This document shows positions 16,127-22,969 of a stretch of DNA of 32,470 nucleotides, one piece after another (within the stretch, counting starts at the first letter, position 1; each line of letters begins with the position of its first letter). A program made the translations under genes and the position numbers. The DNA comes from Verrucomicrobiota bacterium (GTDB taxonomy: Bacteria > Verrucomicrobiota > Verrucomicrobiia > Verrucomicrobiales > Akkermansiaceae): positions 1-32,470 of the forward strand of contig JAPLUI010000316.1 of assembly GCA_026397725.1 (NCBI GenBank), in the 5' to 3' direction. The notes below the pieces were generated by a model that had not been told where the DNA came from, searched no databases, and saw only the letters and a program-made list of their open reading frames with translations.

Positions 16127-17191
16127 TTACTCGTTTGGATTGGCTGGTTTTCCGGAAGACACTGGGGTATCGCTGGCGGCTTTGGCCACGCTTTGGACGC
16201 AGCGGAAGCCGAGGTGGCTCATCCCGGTGTCGGTGGGTGATCCGCGCCGGGCACTGGGCCGGTAGCCTTCGCTGTAGGATTCATGGCAGAGAAAGGAGCC
16301 GCCTTTCATCACGCCCTCATGCTGCTCGGGATGGCCCGGTGAATAGCTGGAAGTTGGGCCAGTGGGATTGACGGCGGTGCCGGCCAGTTTGGCGCGGGCG
16401 AGCGTGTCCACGCGATACCAGTCGCCGCACCAGTTCCAGACGTTGCCGCCCATGTCGTAGAGGCCATAGCCATTGGCCGGAAAGGTTTTGACCGGAGACG
16501 TGCCGGTGAAGCCGTCTTCAGCGGTGTTCTTGCTGGGGAAAGTGCCGGTCCAGGTGTTGGCCATGAATTTCCCGCCAGGCTTGAACTCATCGCCCCAGGC
16601 AAAACGCCGGCCCGCGACTCCGCCGCACGCGGCGTATTCCCACTCGGCTTCCGTCGGGAGCCGCCTACCCGCCCATTTGGCGTAGGCGACCGCATCATCC
16701 CAGGCCATCATCACGACCGGGTGTTCCTCGCGGCCTTTGAGATCGCTTTTCGGTCCTTCGGGATGCTGCCAACTGGCCCCGTGCGTCCAGGCCCACCAGC
16801 TTTCCCCGGCCCGCGGATCGACCGGGCCTGGCGGCGGGGAAAAGGTCACGCCCCCCGGCTGCAACTGCTCGTCGCTGGGTTTCGGGGTGCCGGGCGGGAC
16901 GGTTTTTTTGATTTCCTCCCAATTGATCGGGCGCTCGGCGATCGTCTTGTAGCTCGTGGCTTCGACGAACTTTCGGAACTGGGCATTGGTCACGTCGCAC
17001 GCATCCATCCAAAAAGGATCCAGGGTCACCTGCACGACCGGTTGCTCATCCCTCCGGCTGCCGGGAAGCGTGCTGCCCATGGCAAAGGTACCGCCAGGAA
17101 TGAGCACCATGCCGGGAGGCGGTGGTGACTCGGCAAAGACAGTCCCGGCGAGACTGCCGGCGAGAAGGATCGAATGAAGGGACTTGCTCAT
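16127..17191 (-). CDS. Exported formylglycine-generating-enzyme (SUMF1) family protein, second active-site Cys replaced
   Basis: This 354-residue protein has a signal peptide (MSKSLHSILLAGSLAGTVFA). The FGE-sulfatase domain shows GMVLIPGGTFAMGS, DEQPVVQVTLDPFWMDACDVTNAQF, RRLPTEAEWEYAA, GLYDMGGNVWNW and GGSFLCHESYS...GFRC. Authentic aerobic FGEs have two copper-binding cysteines five residues apart (human Cys336/Cys341). Here the first is present (Cys302) and the second is Ser307, codon AGC, one base from TGC. The neighbours include two sulfatases that need formylglycine, so it may be their maturase, a variant of it, or an inactive partner like SUMF2. The frame is open to 17314, but the ATG at 17191 gives the signal peptide. 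Confidence 0.85.
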   Translation of the reverse strand: MSKSLHSILLAGSLAGTVFAESPPPPGMVLIPGGTFAMGSTLPGSRRDEQPVVQVTLDPFWMDACDVTNAQFRKFVEATSYKTIAERPINWEEIKKTVPPGTPKPSDEQLQPGGVTFSPPPGPVDPRAGESWWAWTHGASWQHPEGPKSDLKGREEHPVVMMAWDDAVAYAKWAGRRLPTEAEWEYAACGGVAGRRFAWGDEFKPGGKFMANTWTGTFPSKNTAEDGFTGTSPVKTFPANGYGLYDMGGNVWNWCGDWYRVDTLARAKLAGTAVNPTGPTSSYSPGHPEQHEGVMKGGSFLCHESYSEGYRPSARRGSPTDTGMSHLGFRCVQSVAKAASDTPVSSGKPANPNE

Positions 17192-17276
17192 AAAAGAAAA
17201 CTCGGGGCAGTGGGGTTGCCACCTGATCGGTTTGGTGTTGGTGGCCGAATGACAGGTCTTGCTTCGGTGGTGAATT

Positions 17277-17306
17277 CGCGGGCCGCCTGCTGGGAACCGG
17301 CCCGCG
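17277..17306 (-). terminator. GC-rich hairpin downstream of the NHL-propeller gene
   Basis: CGCGGGCC (17277-17284) pairs with GGCCCGCG (17299-17306), about 20 bp past the stop at 17327. An outer GTGAA/TTCAT pairing extends the stem with an internal loop. Preceded by the shared CAGGTCTTGCTTCGGT word. Confidence 0.65.
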
Positions 17307-17326
17307 CGTTTCATGTTCGGAGATTC

Positions 17327-19426
17327 TTACGGCTGGCGCTGGACGCCGATTTGGGGGCTCTTCACGGGCTTGGCCATGCCGAAGAAGATGACGACGCCGG
17401 AGCCACCACCGAGGGTGCTGTAAGCTTCGGGCACTTGGCCGAATTCCGCGGGCCAGTATTGCCAGTTGTTCGTCACCCACACGTCGCCGCTCGGGCTGAT
17501 GCCGATGTCCACCTGCATTTGCAGGCCACCACCGACGTAGCCGCTGGCGGGCGAGATGGCGTCGCCGGGGCGTTTGCCAGGCGGGTTGGCGTCTTCGCGG
17601 AAGCCCGCGAGTTCGACGATGCCGGCTTCGGCGGTGGTGAGATTGGCGACCCAGGCGTGGTCGTTGCCATCGAGGGTGACGGTCCATGGGCCGGTGAGAC
17701 CTTGGCCAAAGATCGGCGAGAAGGGCGCTTCGCTGCCATCGGGGCGCAGCACGGTGACGCTGCCGCCTTCCCATTTGCCGGGCGTCTGCGCCGCCATGTT
17801 CTTGACCATGGTGAAGGTCATGCGATCGGCGGCGTCCGGGTCGCTATTGCCGAGGCGGAATTTGTAGGACATCAGCATCTCGCCAAGGTGTAGGCCGCCG
17901 CGCTCGGAGCTGCCGAAGCGGTTGCTGATCCAGACGTTGCCGTAGCTGTCGATATTGAGCCCGCTGCCGGAGAAGCCGGACTTGAAGGTCTCGACCTTGG
18001 TTGGGTTCTTCGCGTCGAAGCGGGTGACGTGATCGGCCGCGACGCTGGTGACCCAGATGCGCTCCTGCTGGTCAATGGCCAGGTGGAAGGGGACGGCCAT
18101 CTTGTAGGGATTGCTGATCGGGTTGGAGGTCGGGTTTTCGAGGAGCAGTTCGCCTTTCGCCATGTCGCCGCCGGGGAAGCGGACGACCTTCATGCCGGTG
18201 GCGTCGAGCGCCCAGATGTCGCCGTTGGGCGCGGCGATGATGCCCTGCATTTTGCCGAGTTTGCCGCCAAAATTGAGGCCCTCGGGCGGAGTGAGCGGTT
18301 TGCCGGTTTTGTCGAAGACGGAGATGGTGTTCGAGGTCGTGCTGGTGACCCAGCAGTTGTCCTTGGCGTCGATGGCAAGGCCAAAGCCCGGCCCGAGCAG
18401 GCCGCCGCCAGTGAACCCTTTGACCGCGGGTGACAGCGGTTTGCCGTTGGGTGAGAACTTGGCCAGCGTGCCGTTCCAGAAGATGGAGTGGCTTTGCGAG
18501 CCGACCTGGAAGTTCGACGCGATCCAGGCGTTGCCCTCGCTATCGAACATCACCTTGGCACCGCCGCTCAGACCACCGCCGGAGAACTTCAGCGGCAGCA
18601 CCCACGCGCTAGGCGCGACGGAGAGATAAGGCACGAAGGGCGCGGGCGGGAGCAGCTTGCCCTTCGCGACGGGATAGAACTCGCCGAACAGTGCGAACGT
18701 CCGCTCCGGCAGATACCAGGAGTAGCGCGCGATGGATTCCGCAGCGCTGAGCGTGTCCGCGGGGACGACGCCGGTCGGCGGCGTGGCTGCGGCAAAGAAG
18801 CGGGCGGAAGCATCGGGCGTCACCTGGGTGATGGCGCCGGCGAGGACGTTGGCCAGAGTGCCGAAGTTCGCCATGGTCGGCGTCTGCGTGCTATTTTCGC
18901 CATTGAGGATCGCCCCGCCGAACTCGCCCGTCTCGAGATTCACGAAGCTGGGGACATTGCCCGCGGCGATGCGCAGACCGAGGGCCTTGCCGCTGAGCTT
19001 CTCACCTTGCAGGAACTGATTGGAGGTCCACACCGAGGCGACGGTGCTGAATTCATTGACGATGACTTGCTTCGGCGGCGTGCCACCGAGGATCGCGAGC
19101 AGCGAAATTGCAGCGTTCGGGCCTCTCCCGGCCTGAGGCGTGCCGCCCTTGGCAATGACGTAGAGCACGCTGTCGGCGGGCGCGTCGGCGTAGGTGAGCG
19201 CAAACGCGCCGTCGTCACCGGCCTTGCCCTGCGCCAGTTGCTGCGGCTCGCCAATGCCGGCGGCGTAAAGCGTAACAGCCGAACCGGCGATCGGCTTGCC
19301 AGCGCCCTGAACGCTGCCGGCCAAGTTCGCTGCGGCTGCGTGCAAGTTGCCAATAAGAATTACAACCGCTACAGCGAGCGCAGTTCGGCTGGATTCGATG
19401 AAATTACTGGGAGTCATGGTTTTCAC
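17327..19426 (-). CDS. Exported NHL/Vgb-like beta-propeller protein
   Basis: This 699-residue protein has a signal peptide ending HAAAA. It then has a carboxypeptidase-regulatory-like beta-sandwich (NLAGSVQGAGKPIAGSAVTLYAAG, ending about residue 110), a linker domain, and from about 280 a six-bladed-type propeller. The propeller repeats read as D--GN-W-A (VMFDSEGNAWIAS, LAIDAKDNCWVTS, IAAPNGDIWALD, LAIDQQERIWVTS, NIDSYGNVWISN, VTLDGNDHAWVAN, ISPSGDVWVTN). This is the streptogramin-lyase (Vgb)/NHL pattern; most such proteins bind ligands rather than cleave antibiotics. The frame starts with GTG at 19426; an in-frame ATG follows at 19417. It lies between the second sulfatase and the FGE-like gene on the same strand, perhaps as a binding partner. 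Confidence 0.82.
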   Translation of the reverse strand: MKTMTPSNFIESSRTALAVAVVILIGNLHAAAANLAGSVQGAGKPIAGSAVTLYAAGIGEPQQLAQGKAGDDGAFALTYADAPADSVLYVIAKGGTPQAGRGPNAAISLLAILGGTPPKQVIVNEFSTVASVWTSNQFLQGEKLSGKALGLRIAAGNVPSFVNLETGEFGGAILNGENSTQTPTMANFGTLANVLAGAITQVTPDASARFFAAATPPTGVVPADTLSAAESIARYSWYLPERTFALFGEFYPVAKGKLLPPAPFVPYLSVAPSAWVLPLKFSGGGLSGGAKVMFDSEGNAWIASNFQVGSQSHSIFWNGTLAKFSPNGKPLSPAVKGFTGGGLLGPGFGLAIDAKDNCWVTSTTSNTISVFDKTGKPLTPPEGLNFGGKLGKMQGIIAAPNGDIWALDATGMKVVRFPGGDMAKGELLLENPTSNPISNPYKMAVPFHLAIDQQERIWVTSVAADHVTRFDAKNPTKVETFKSGFSGSGLNIDSYGNVWISNRFGSSERGGLHLGEMLMSYKFRLGNSDPDAADRMTFTMVKNMAAQTPGKWEGGSVTVLRPDGSEAPFSPIFGQGLTGPWTVTLDGNDHAWVANLTTAEAGIVELAGFREDANPPGKRPGDAISPASGYVGGGLQMQVDIGISPSGDVWVTNNWQYWPAEFGQVPEAYSTLGGGSGVVIFFGMAKPVKSPQIGVQRQP

Positions 19427-19450
19427 TATGGTGGTTTGGGGGTGCTTCGG

Positions 19451-19501
19451 TTGTGAATTCGCGGGTCGCCTCGGTGAGGAGACGGCCCGCGTGGTTCACA
19501 A
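19451..19501 (-). terminator. Two-part hairpin downstream of the CTAGR-type sulfatase
   Basis: The inner stem CGCGGGTC (19460-19467) / GGCCCGCG (19484-19491) has one G-T pair. The outer stem TTGTGAA (19451-19457) pairs with TTCACAA (19495-19501). It begins 15 bp after the stop at 19516. It is the longest version of the four related hairpins and shares GCTTCGGT on its far side with those at 15034 and 17277. Confidence 0.65.
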
Positions 19502-19515
19502 TCGAAACCTCGGGG

Positions 19516-21117
19516 TTATTGCCCGGCGTGGCGTTTCATGGCTGCCTCGATCTCGCCTTTCACCGCCTCAAGGTTGAAGCTGGCACCCTTTTGCATGGGC
19601 GGGTATTCGAGGGCCGTCATGGCCAGTTTGCCGACTTCCTGTTGGACAAACACGAAGCGCCAGAACTCATACTGGAACCAGGAGAAATACTCCTGCGATC
19701 CGGTAATCGTGCCTTGGCCCGGGAAGTCCAGCCGCTCGAAGGGATCGAGACGCAGGTTGGTCAGCACGGGGGCATCCACCTTTTGTTGGGTGCCGACCCA
19801 GCCGCCGGGCTGGTCAATGAAGCGGTACTTGAAATCGTCGATGCGGACCGCACCAAGGGTGCTTTCCGCAAAATAGAAGATTTCGTGGCGGGCGGATGGG
19901 CCTTTGCCCGTGACCAAAGCAGTCTGGTCATAGCCGTCGAGGTGATTCTTGTAGGTCGTGCCACCGATCGTCTTCCCTTTCAGCAATTCCGCGCCGATAT
20001 TCGGGTTGCCGGCAGCGGCGACGAAGGTCGGGAGCCAGTCCTGGCTGGAGAAGAGGCCGTTTTGCACCACGTCGGCCGGCACCTTGCCGGGCCAGCGCAG
20101 GAGGCATGGTACGCGGAAGCCGCCTTCATAAATGGTGCCTTTCTGGCCGCGGAAGGGCGTGTTGCCGCCATCCGGCCAGGTGAAGGTTTCAGTGCCGTTG
20201 TCGGTGGTGAACATGACGATGGTGTTGTCGTCCACACCCATGTCCTTGAGCTTTTGCATGGTGGCGCCGACGATGTCGTCGAGCTGGGCCATGCCCGCTT
20301 CGTGAATGCTCCAACCGTTCTGCGAGTTGCGCATTTTCTCGTACTTGTCGGAAAGGTGCGTGACGATGTGCATGCGGGTCGGGTTGAGCCACAGGAAGAA
20401 GGGTTTGCCCTCGGCCTTGGCCTTGTCGATGAACTTGAAGGAAAGGTCCTGGATTTCATCGTCCACGGTTTCCATCCGCTTGGGATAGAGCGTGCCGGCG
20501 TCTTCGATTTTCTGTTTGCCGACCTTGCCCCAGCGCGGGTCCACGGTCGCGTCGTCCTTGTCGGAGGCCCAGCAATGGACCATGTTGCGCGGGCCGACCT
20601 TGTTCAGCAACTCCTGCGGGTAGCCGGGATGCGCGGGATCCTCCATCGCATCGAGGTGATAGAGATAGCCGAAGAACTCATCGAAGCCGTGCACGGTGGG
20701 CAGGAATTCGTTGAGATCGCCGAGGTGGTTTTTGCCGAACTGGCCGGTGGCATAGCCCTGTTCCTTCAGGGCGGTGGCGATCGTGATTGCCTGCGCGGGC
20801 AGGCCGACTTTTGCACCGGCCTGGCCGACGGTGGTCATTCCGGTGCGGATCGGCAACATGCCGGTGATGAAGGCCGCGCGGCCCGCCGTGCAACTCGCTT
20901 CCGCGTAGTAGTCGGTGAAGCGCATGCCTTCCTTGGCGAGCTTGTCGAGGTGCGGAGTCTTGCCGGACATCATGCCCTGATGATAGGCGCCGATGTTGAA
21001 CCAACCGATGTCGTCGCCCATGATGACGACAATGTTGGGTTTGGCCGCCGCGGCCGTGGCGGCGGAGGCTGCAAATGCCAGCCCGAGAGCGAGCGTGGTG
21101 ATACGACTTCGTTTCAT
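19516..21117 (-). CDS. Exported arylsulfatase with CTAGR signature
   Basis: This 533-residue protein has a Sec-type signal (MKRSRITTLALGLAFAASAATAAAA). The core shows IVVIMGDDIGW (metal ligands), SCTAGRAAFITG with Cys76 as the formylglycine site, GQFGKNHLGD, HIVTHLS and MFTTDNGTETFTW. The signature is C-T-A-G-R rather than the canonical C-x-P-x-R. I recall a sulfatase subgroup with this variant, so it is probably natural and not a defect, but it may ask more of the maturing enzyme. The substrate is unknown. Upstream is the duplicated lipoprotein and downstream the NHL protein, with a hairpin between. Confidence 0.9.
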   Translation of the reverse strand: MKRSRITTLALGLAFAASAATAAAAKPNIVVIMGDDIGWFNIGAYHQGMMSGKTPHLDKLAKEGMRFTDYYAEASCTAGRAAFITGMLPIRTGMTTVGQAGAKVGLPAQAITIATALKEQGYATGQFGKNHLGDLNEFLPTVHGFDEFFGYLYHLDAMEDPAHPGYPQELLNKVGPRNMVHCWASDKDDATVDPRWGKVGKQKIEDAGTLYPKRMETVDDEIQDLSFKFIDKAKAEGKPFFLWLNPTRMHIVTHLSDKYEKMRNSQNGWSIHEAGMAQLDDIVGATMQKLKDMGVDDNTIVMFTTDNGTETFTWPDGGNTPFRGQKGTIYEGGFRVPCLLRWPGKVPADVVQNGLFSSQDWLPTFVAAAGNPNIGAELLKGKTIGGTTYKNHLDGYDQTALVTGKGPSARHEIFYFAESTLGAVRIDDFKYRFIDQPGGWVGTQQKVDAPVLTNLRLDPFERLDFPGQGTITGSQEYFSWFQYEFWRFVFVQQEVGKLAMTALEYPPMQKGASFNLEAVKGEIEAAMKRHAGQ

Positions 21118-21203
21118 TGTTTGTGTTGTTGTATGGTGCGTGGTTCGGTTTGTTTTGGTGTCGGTGCCAGCATTGTGCCGGATGCCGATAGATTCGTTTT
21201 CGC

Positions 21204-21800
21204 TCAGGGCTTCTCGACGGTGATGGCCACCGCTTCGGTTTGGCGGATGGTCACGCTGTCGCCGACTTTGACTTTGGCAAGGTTGATGTGGTCGCCGACC
21301 TTGAGGGTCTTGGAGTTGCCTTCCTTGGTCTTGAACGTCACCTTGCGGGCCTTGGCGTCGATGGCGGTGATTTTGACGGTGGCGGCCACGGTATCGGCCA
21401 TGATCACGCCGGGTTTGGCCCCGAGGGGCGAGAGCGCGGCGACGGCAGCACCCGAAGTGCCGATCGGCTCGCCTTTGTCGAGATAAGCGGCGATTTCCTC
21501 CGTCACGATGACATTGACGCGATCATTGATGTGGATCTGGTTGAAGTTCGCCACTTCCGGCCCGCATTTGACCGTGGTGCGTTTGCCGTTGGTCAGGGTG
21601 AGTTTGAGCTTGCGGGTGGTGGCATCAATGCCGGTCACGGTGGCGGTGGCCTTGACGGTATCCACGACGGTGGTGCTGGTCGCAGATTTCTTGATGGTCG
21701 TGCTTTCCACGGTGGGAATGGTGGGGGCGCAGGAGCTAACGGCAAACAGGGCGACTGGCAGCGTGGCCAGGATGGCGGATTTCAGGGGTGTTGGTTTCAT
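21204..21800 (-). CDS. Lipoprotein with two tandem beta-rich repeats
   Basis: This 198-residue protein has a lipoprotein signal ending VSS-C (Cys24). Two related units follow: VKATATVTGIDATTRKLKLT...RVNVIVTEEIA (about 49-103) and VAATVKITAIDAKARKVTFK...SVTIRQTEAVA (about 141-195). Each has the form TV-GID---RK-----T--G----KVG--V-----I--GD-V, similar to small OB-like domains. No known enzymatic motif is present. It starts 34 bp after the receiver gene's start region on the same strand, so it could be the first non-regulatory gene of the long cluster. Confidence 0.75.
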   Translation of the reverse strand: MKPTPLKSAILATLPVALFAVSSCAPTIPTVESTTIKKSATSTTVVDTVKATATVTGIDATTRKLKLTLTNGKRTTVKCGPEVANFNQIHINDRVNVIVTEEIAAYLDKGEPIGTSGAAVAALSPLGAKPGVIMADTVAATVKITAIDAKARKVTFKTKEGNSKTLKVGDHINLAKVKVGDSVTIRQTEAVAITVEKP

Positions 21801-21842
21801 GGGGTAGTGGTGTGATTCGGGTTGGAAGAGGCGGGGAAAAGG

Positions 21843-22220
21843 TCAGCGGGCCGGGGCGTGGAGCGCCCAGTGGATGGCGTCGAGCAGGGCCTGGGTGTCC
21901 ACGGGTTTGCGGAAAAAGGCGGCGGCTCCGGCTTCCCGGGCGGCGGTCCGCATTTCCTCGCTGTCGTGGGCGGTGATGAAAATCAGAGGCAGATCGTGGC
22001 GGCTGGCGTTGAGCCGAATTTTCAAGTCGAGCCCGCTCATGCCGAGCAAGGTCATGTCCGCCACGATACAGCCGGGGTTCGCCAAGTCTGCCGTGGCGAG
22101 AAACTCCTCCGCCGAGGCGAATGATTTCGAAGCAAACCCGGCGGAACTCATCACGCGGCCCAGCGCGCGGCGGATGCTCGCGTCGTCGTCGATGATGAAG
22201 ATGGTATGCTGGTAAGCCAT
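21843..22220 (-). CDS. Stand-alone receiver-domain response regulator
   Basis: This protein of about 125 residues consists only of a CheY-like receiver. Acidic residues are in FIIDDDAS, the phospho-acceptor is Asp55 (CIVADMTLLGMSG), the switch Thr is in IFITAHD and the Lys in FFRKPVD. No output domain follows. The frame allows an ATG at 22229 (MLP...) as well; I prefer 22220. It lies 68 bp downstream of the FixJ-like regulator and may act as a phosphate sink or bind a partner. An imperfect operator-like dyad and a longer palindrome lie in the gap. Confidence 0.88.
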   Translation of the reverse strand: MAYQHTIFIIDDDASIRRALGRVMSSAGFASKSFASAEEFLATADLANPGCIVADMTLLGMSGLDLKIRLNASRHDLPLIFITAHDSEEMRTAAREAGAAAFFRKPVDTQALLDAIHWALHAPAR

Positions 22221-22231
22221 TGGCAGCATTC

Positions 22232-22244
22232 ATTGTGGCACAAT
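22232..22244. promoter_or_regulatory. Short dyad ATTGTG-G-CACAAT before the receiver gene
   Basis: A perfect 6-bp inverted repeat with a 1-bp centre lies 11 bp upstream of the chosen start codon at 22220. Position and symmetry suit a regulator binding site; which protein would bind is unknown. At 13 bp such a dyad can also arise by chance. Confidence 0.35.
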
Positions 22245-22255
22245 AACGAAAGCCG

Positions 22256-22281
22256 CGCTATTGGACCTTAGTCCAATAGCG
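22256..22281. other. Perfect 11-bp palindrome between the two response-regulator genes
   Basis: CGCTATTGGAC (22256-22266) and GTCCAATAGCG (22271-22281) are perfect inverted arms around CTTA. The nearer arm begins 8 bp past the FixJ-like stop. On the transcribed strand it is followed by CGGCTTTCGTTATT, weakly T-rich. It could attenuate transcription between the two regulators or act as an operator. Confidence 0.6.
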
Positions 22282-22288
22282 ACCCGCG

Positions 22289-22921
22289 TCACGGTTGGGC
22301 TGCGGCAAATCCCGCCGCGGCGCACAGCCGCACCAGTTCCGCAACCGAGGTCACGCGCATTTTGTCCATGACCCGTGCGCGGTGAACTTTCACCGTCTTT
22401 TCCACGATGCCCAGACGGTCGGCGATCTGTTTGTTCAAGGCCCCGGTGATGACCCAAGCCATGACGGCGTGTTCCCGTTCCGTTAAGAGGTTGATGCGGT
22501 CGCGGATGGCTTGAACTTGCGCTCCATCCGCCAGAACTTGCCGGTGTTTCGCCACCGCCTCGGCGATGGCCTGCAGCAAGTCCACGTCATCGAAAGGTTT
22601 GGAGAGAAAGGTAACCGCGCCCCGCCTCATCGCCTCGACGGTGGCCGGGATGGTGCCGTTGCCGCTGATGAAGATGATGGGGCAGGCGGTCGGGCTGGGC
22701 GAGAGCCTTTGCTGCAATTCCAAACCGGTGAGGCCCGGCATGGTCAGGTCCAGCACGAGGCAGGCGGGCTGAGTCAGCGGCGCTGTTTGAGAGGCCAGAA
22801 ACTGCTCAGCCGAGGGAAACGTGCGCGGCTCGTAACCCGCCTGCCGTGCCAGCCGGGCAAGGCTCCGCAGGACGGAAGAGTCATCGTCCACGATGAATAC
22901 GGTTGGTCGCGCGGCTGCCAT
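22289..22921 (-). CDS. FixJ/NarL-type response regulator (receiver + LuxR HTH)
   Basis: This 210-residue protein has a receiver at residues 5-120 with FIVDDDSS, phospho-acceptor Asp58 (CLVLDLTMPG), ISGN and LSKPFDD. The LuxR-type HTH covers about 142-203 (LLTEREHAVMAWVITGALNKQIADRLGI, VEKTVKVHRARVMDKM). The ATG at 22921 is preferred; the frame also allows a TTG at 22963. It follows the sensor kinase by about 48 bp, so the pair is very probably cognate. The KQIA---GI--KTVK-HR signature is that of FixJ/TtrR-like regulators, which bind DNA when phosphorylated. Confidence 0.93.
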   Translation of the reverse strand: MAAARPTVFIVDDDSSVLRSLARLARQAGYEPRTFPSAEQFLASQTAPLTQPACLVLDLTMPGLTGLELQQRLSPSPTACPIIFISGNGTIPATVEAMRRGAVTFLSKPFDDVDLLQAIAEAVAKHRQVLADGAQVQAIRDRINLLTEREHAVMAWVITGALNKQIADRLGIVEKTVKVHRARVMDKMRVTSVAELVRLCAAAGFAAAQP

Positions 22922-22969
22922 GGGTGTGTGTGGCGAGTGAAGCCGTCCGGGCGCATCTTGCAAGGCATT

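Noticed and set aside
18488..19456. Plus-strand open frame of 322 codons
   Set aside because: Antisense shadow of the NHL-propeller gene; no signal peptide or family pattern.
19453..21486. Long plus-strand open frame (677 codons) across the CTAGR sulfatase
   Set aside because: It is antisense to a clear sulfatase with catalytic motifs; its translation is Gly/Val/Glu/His-rich with no domain, as expected from high-GC antisense frames.
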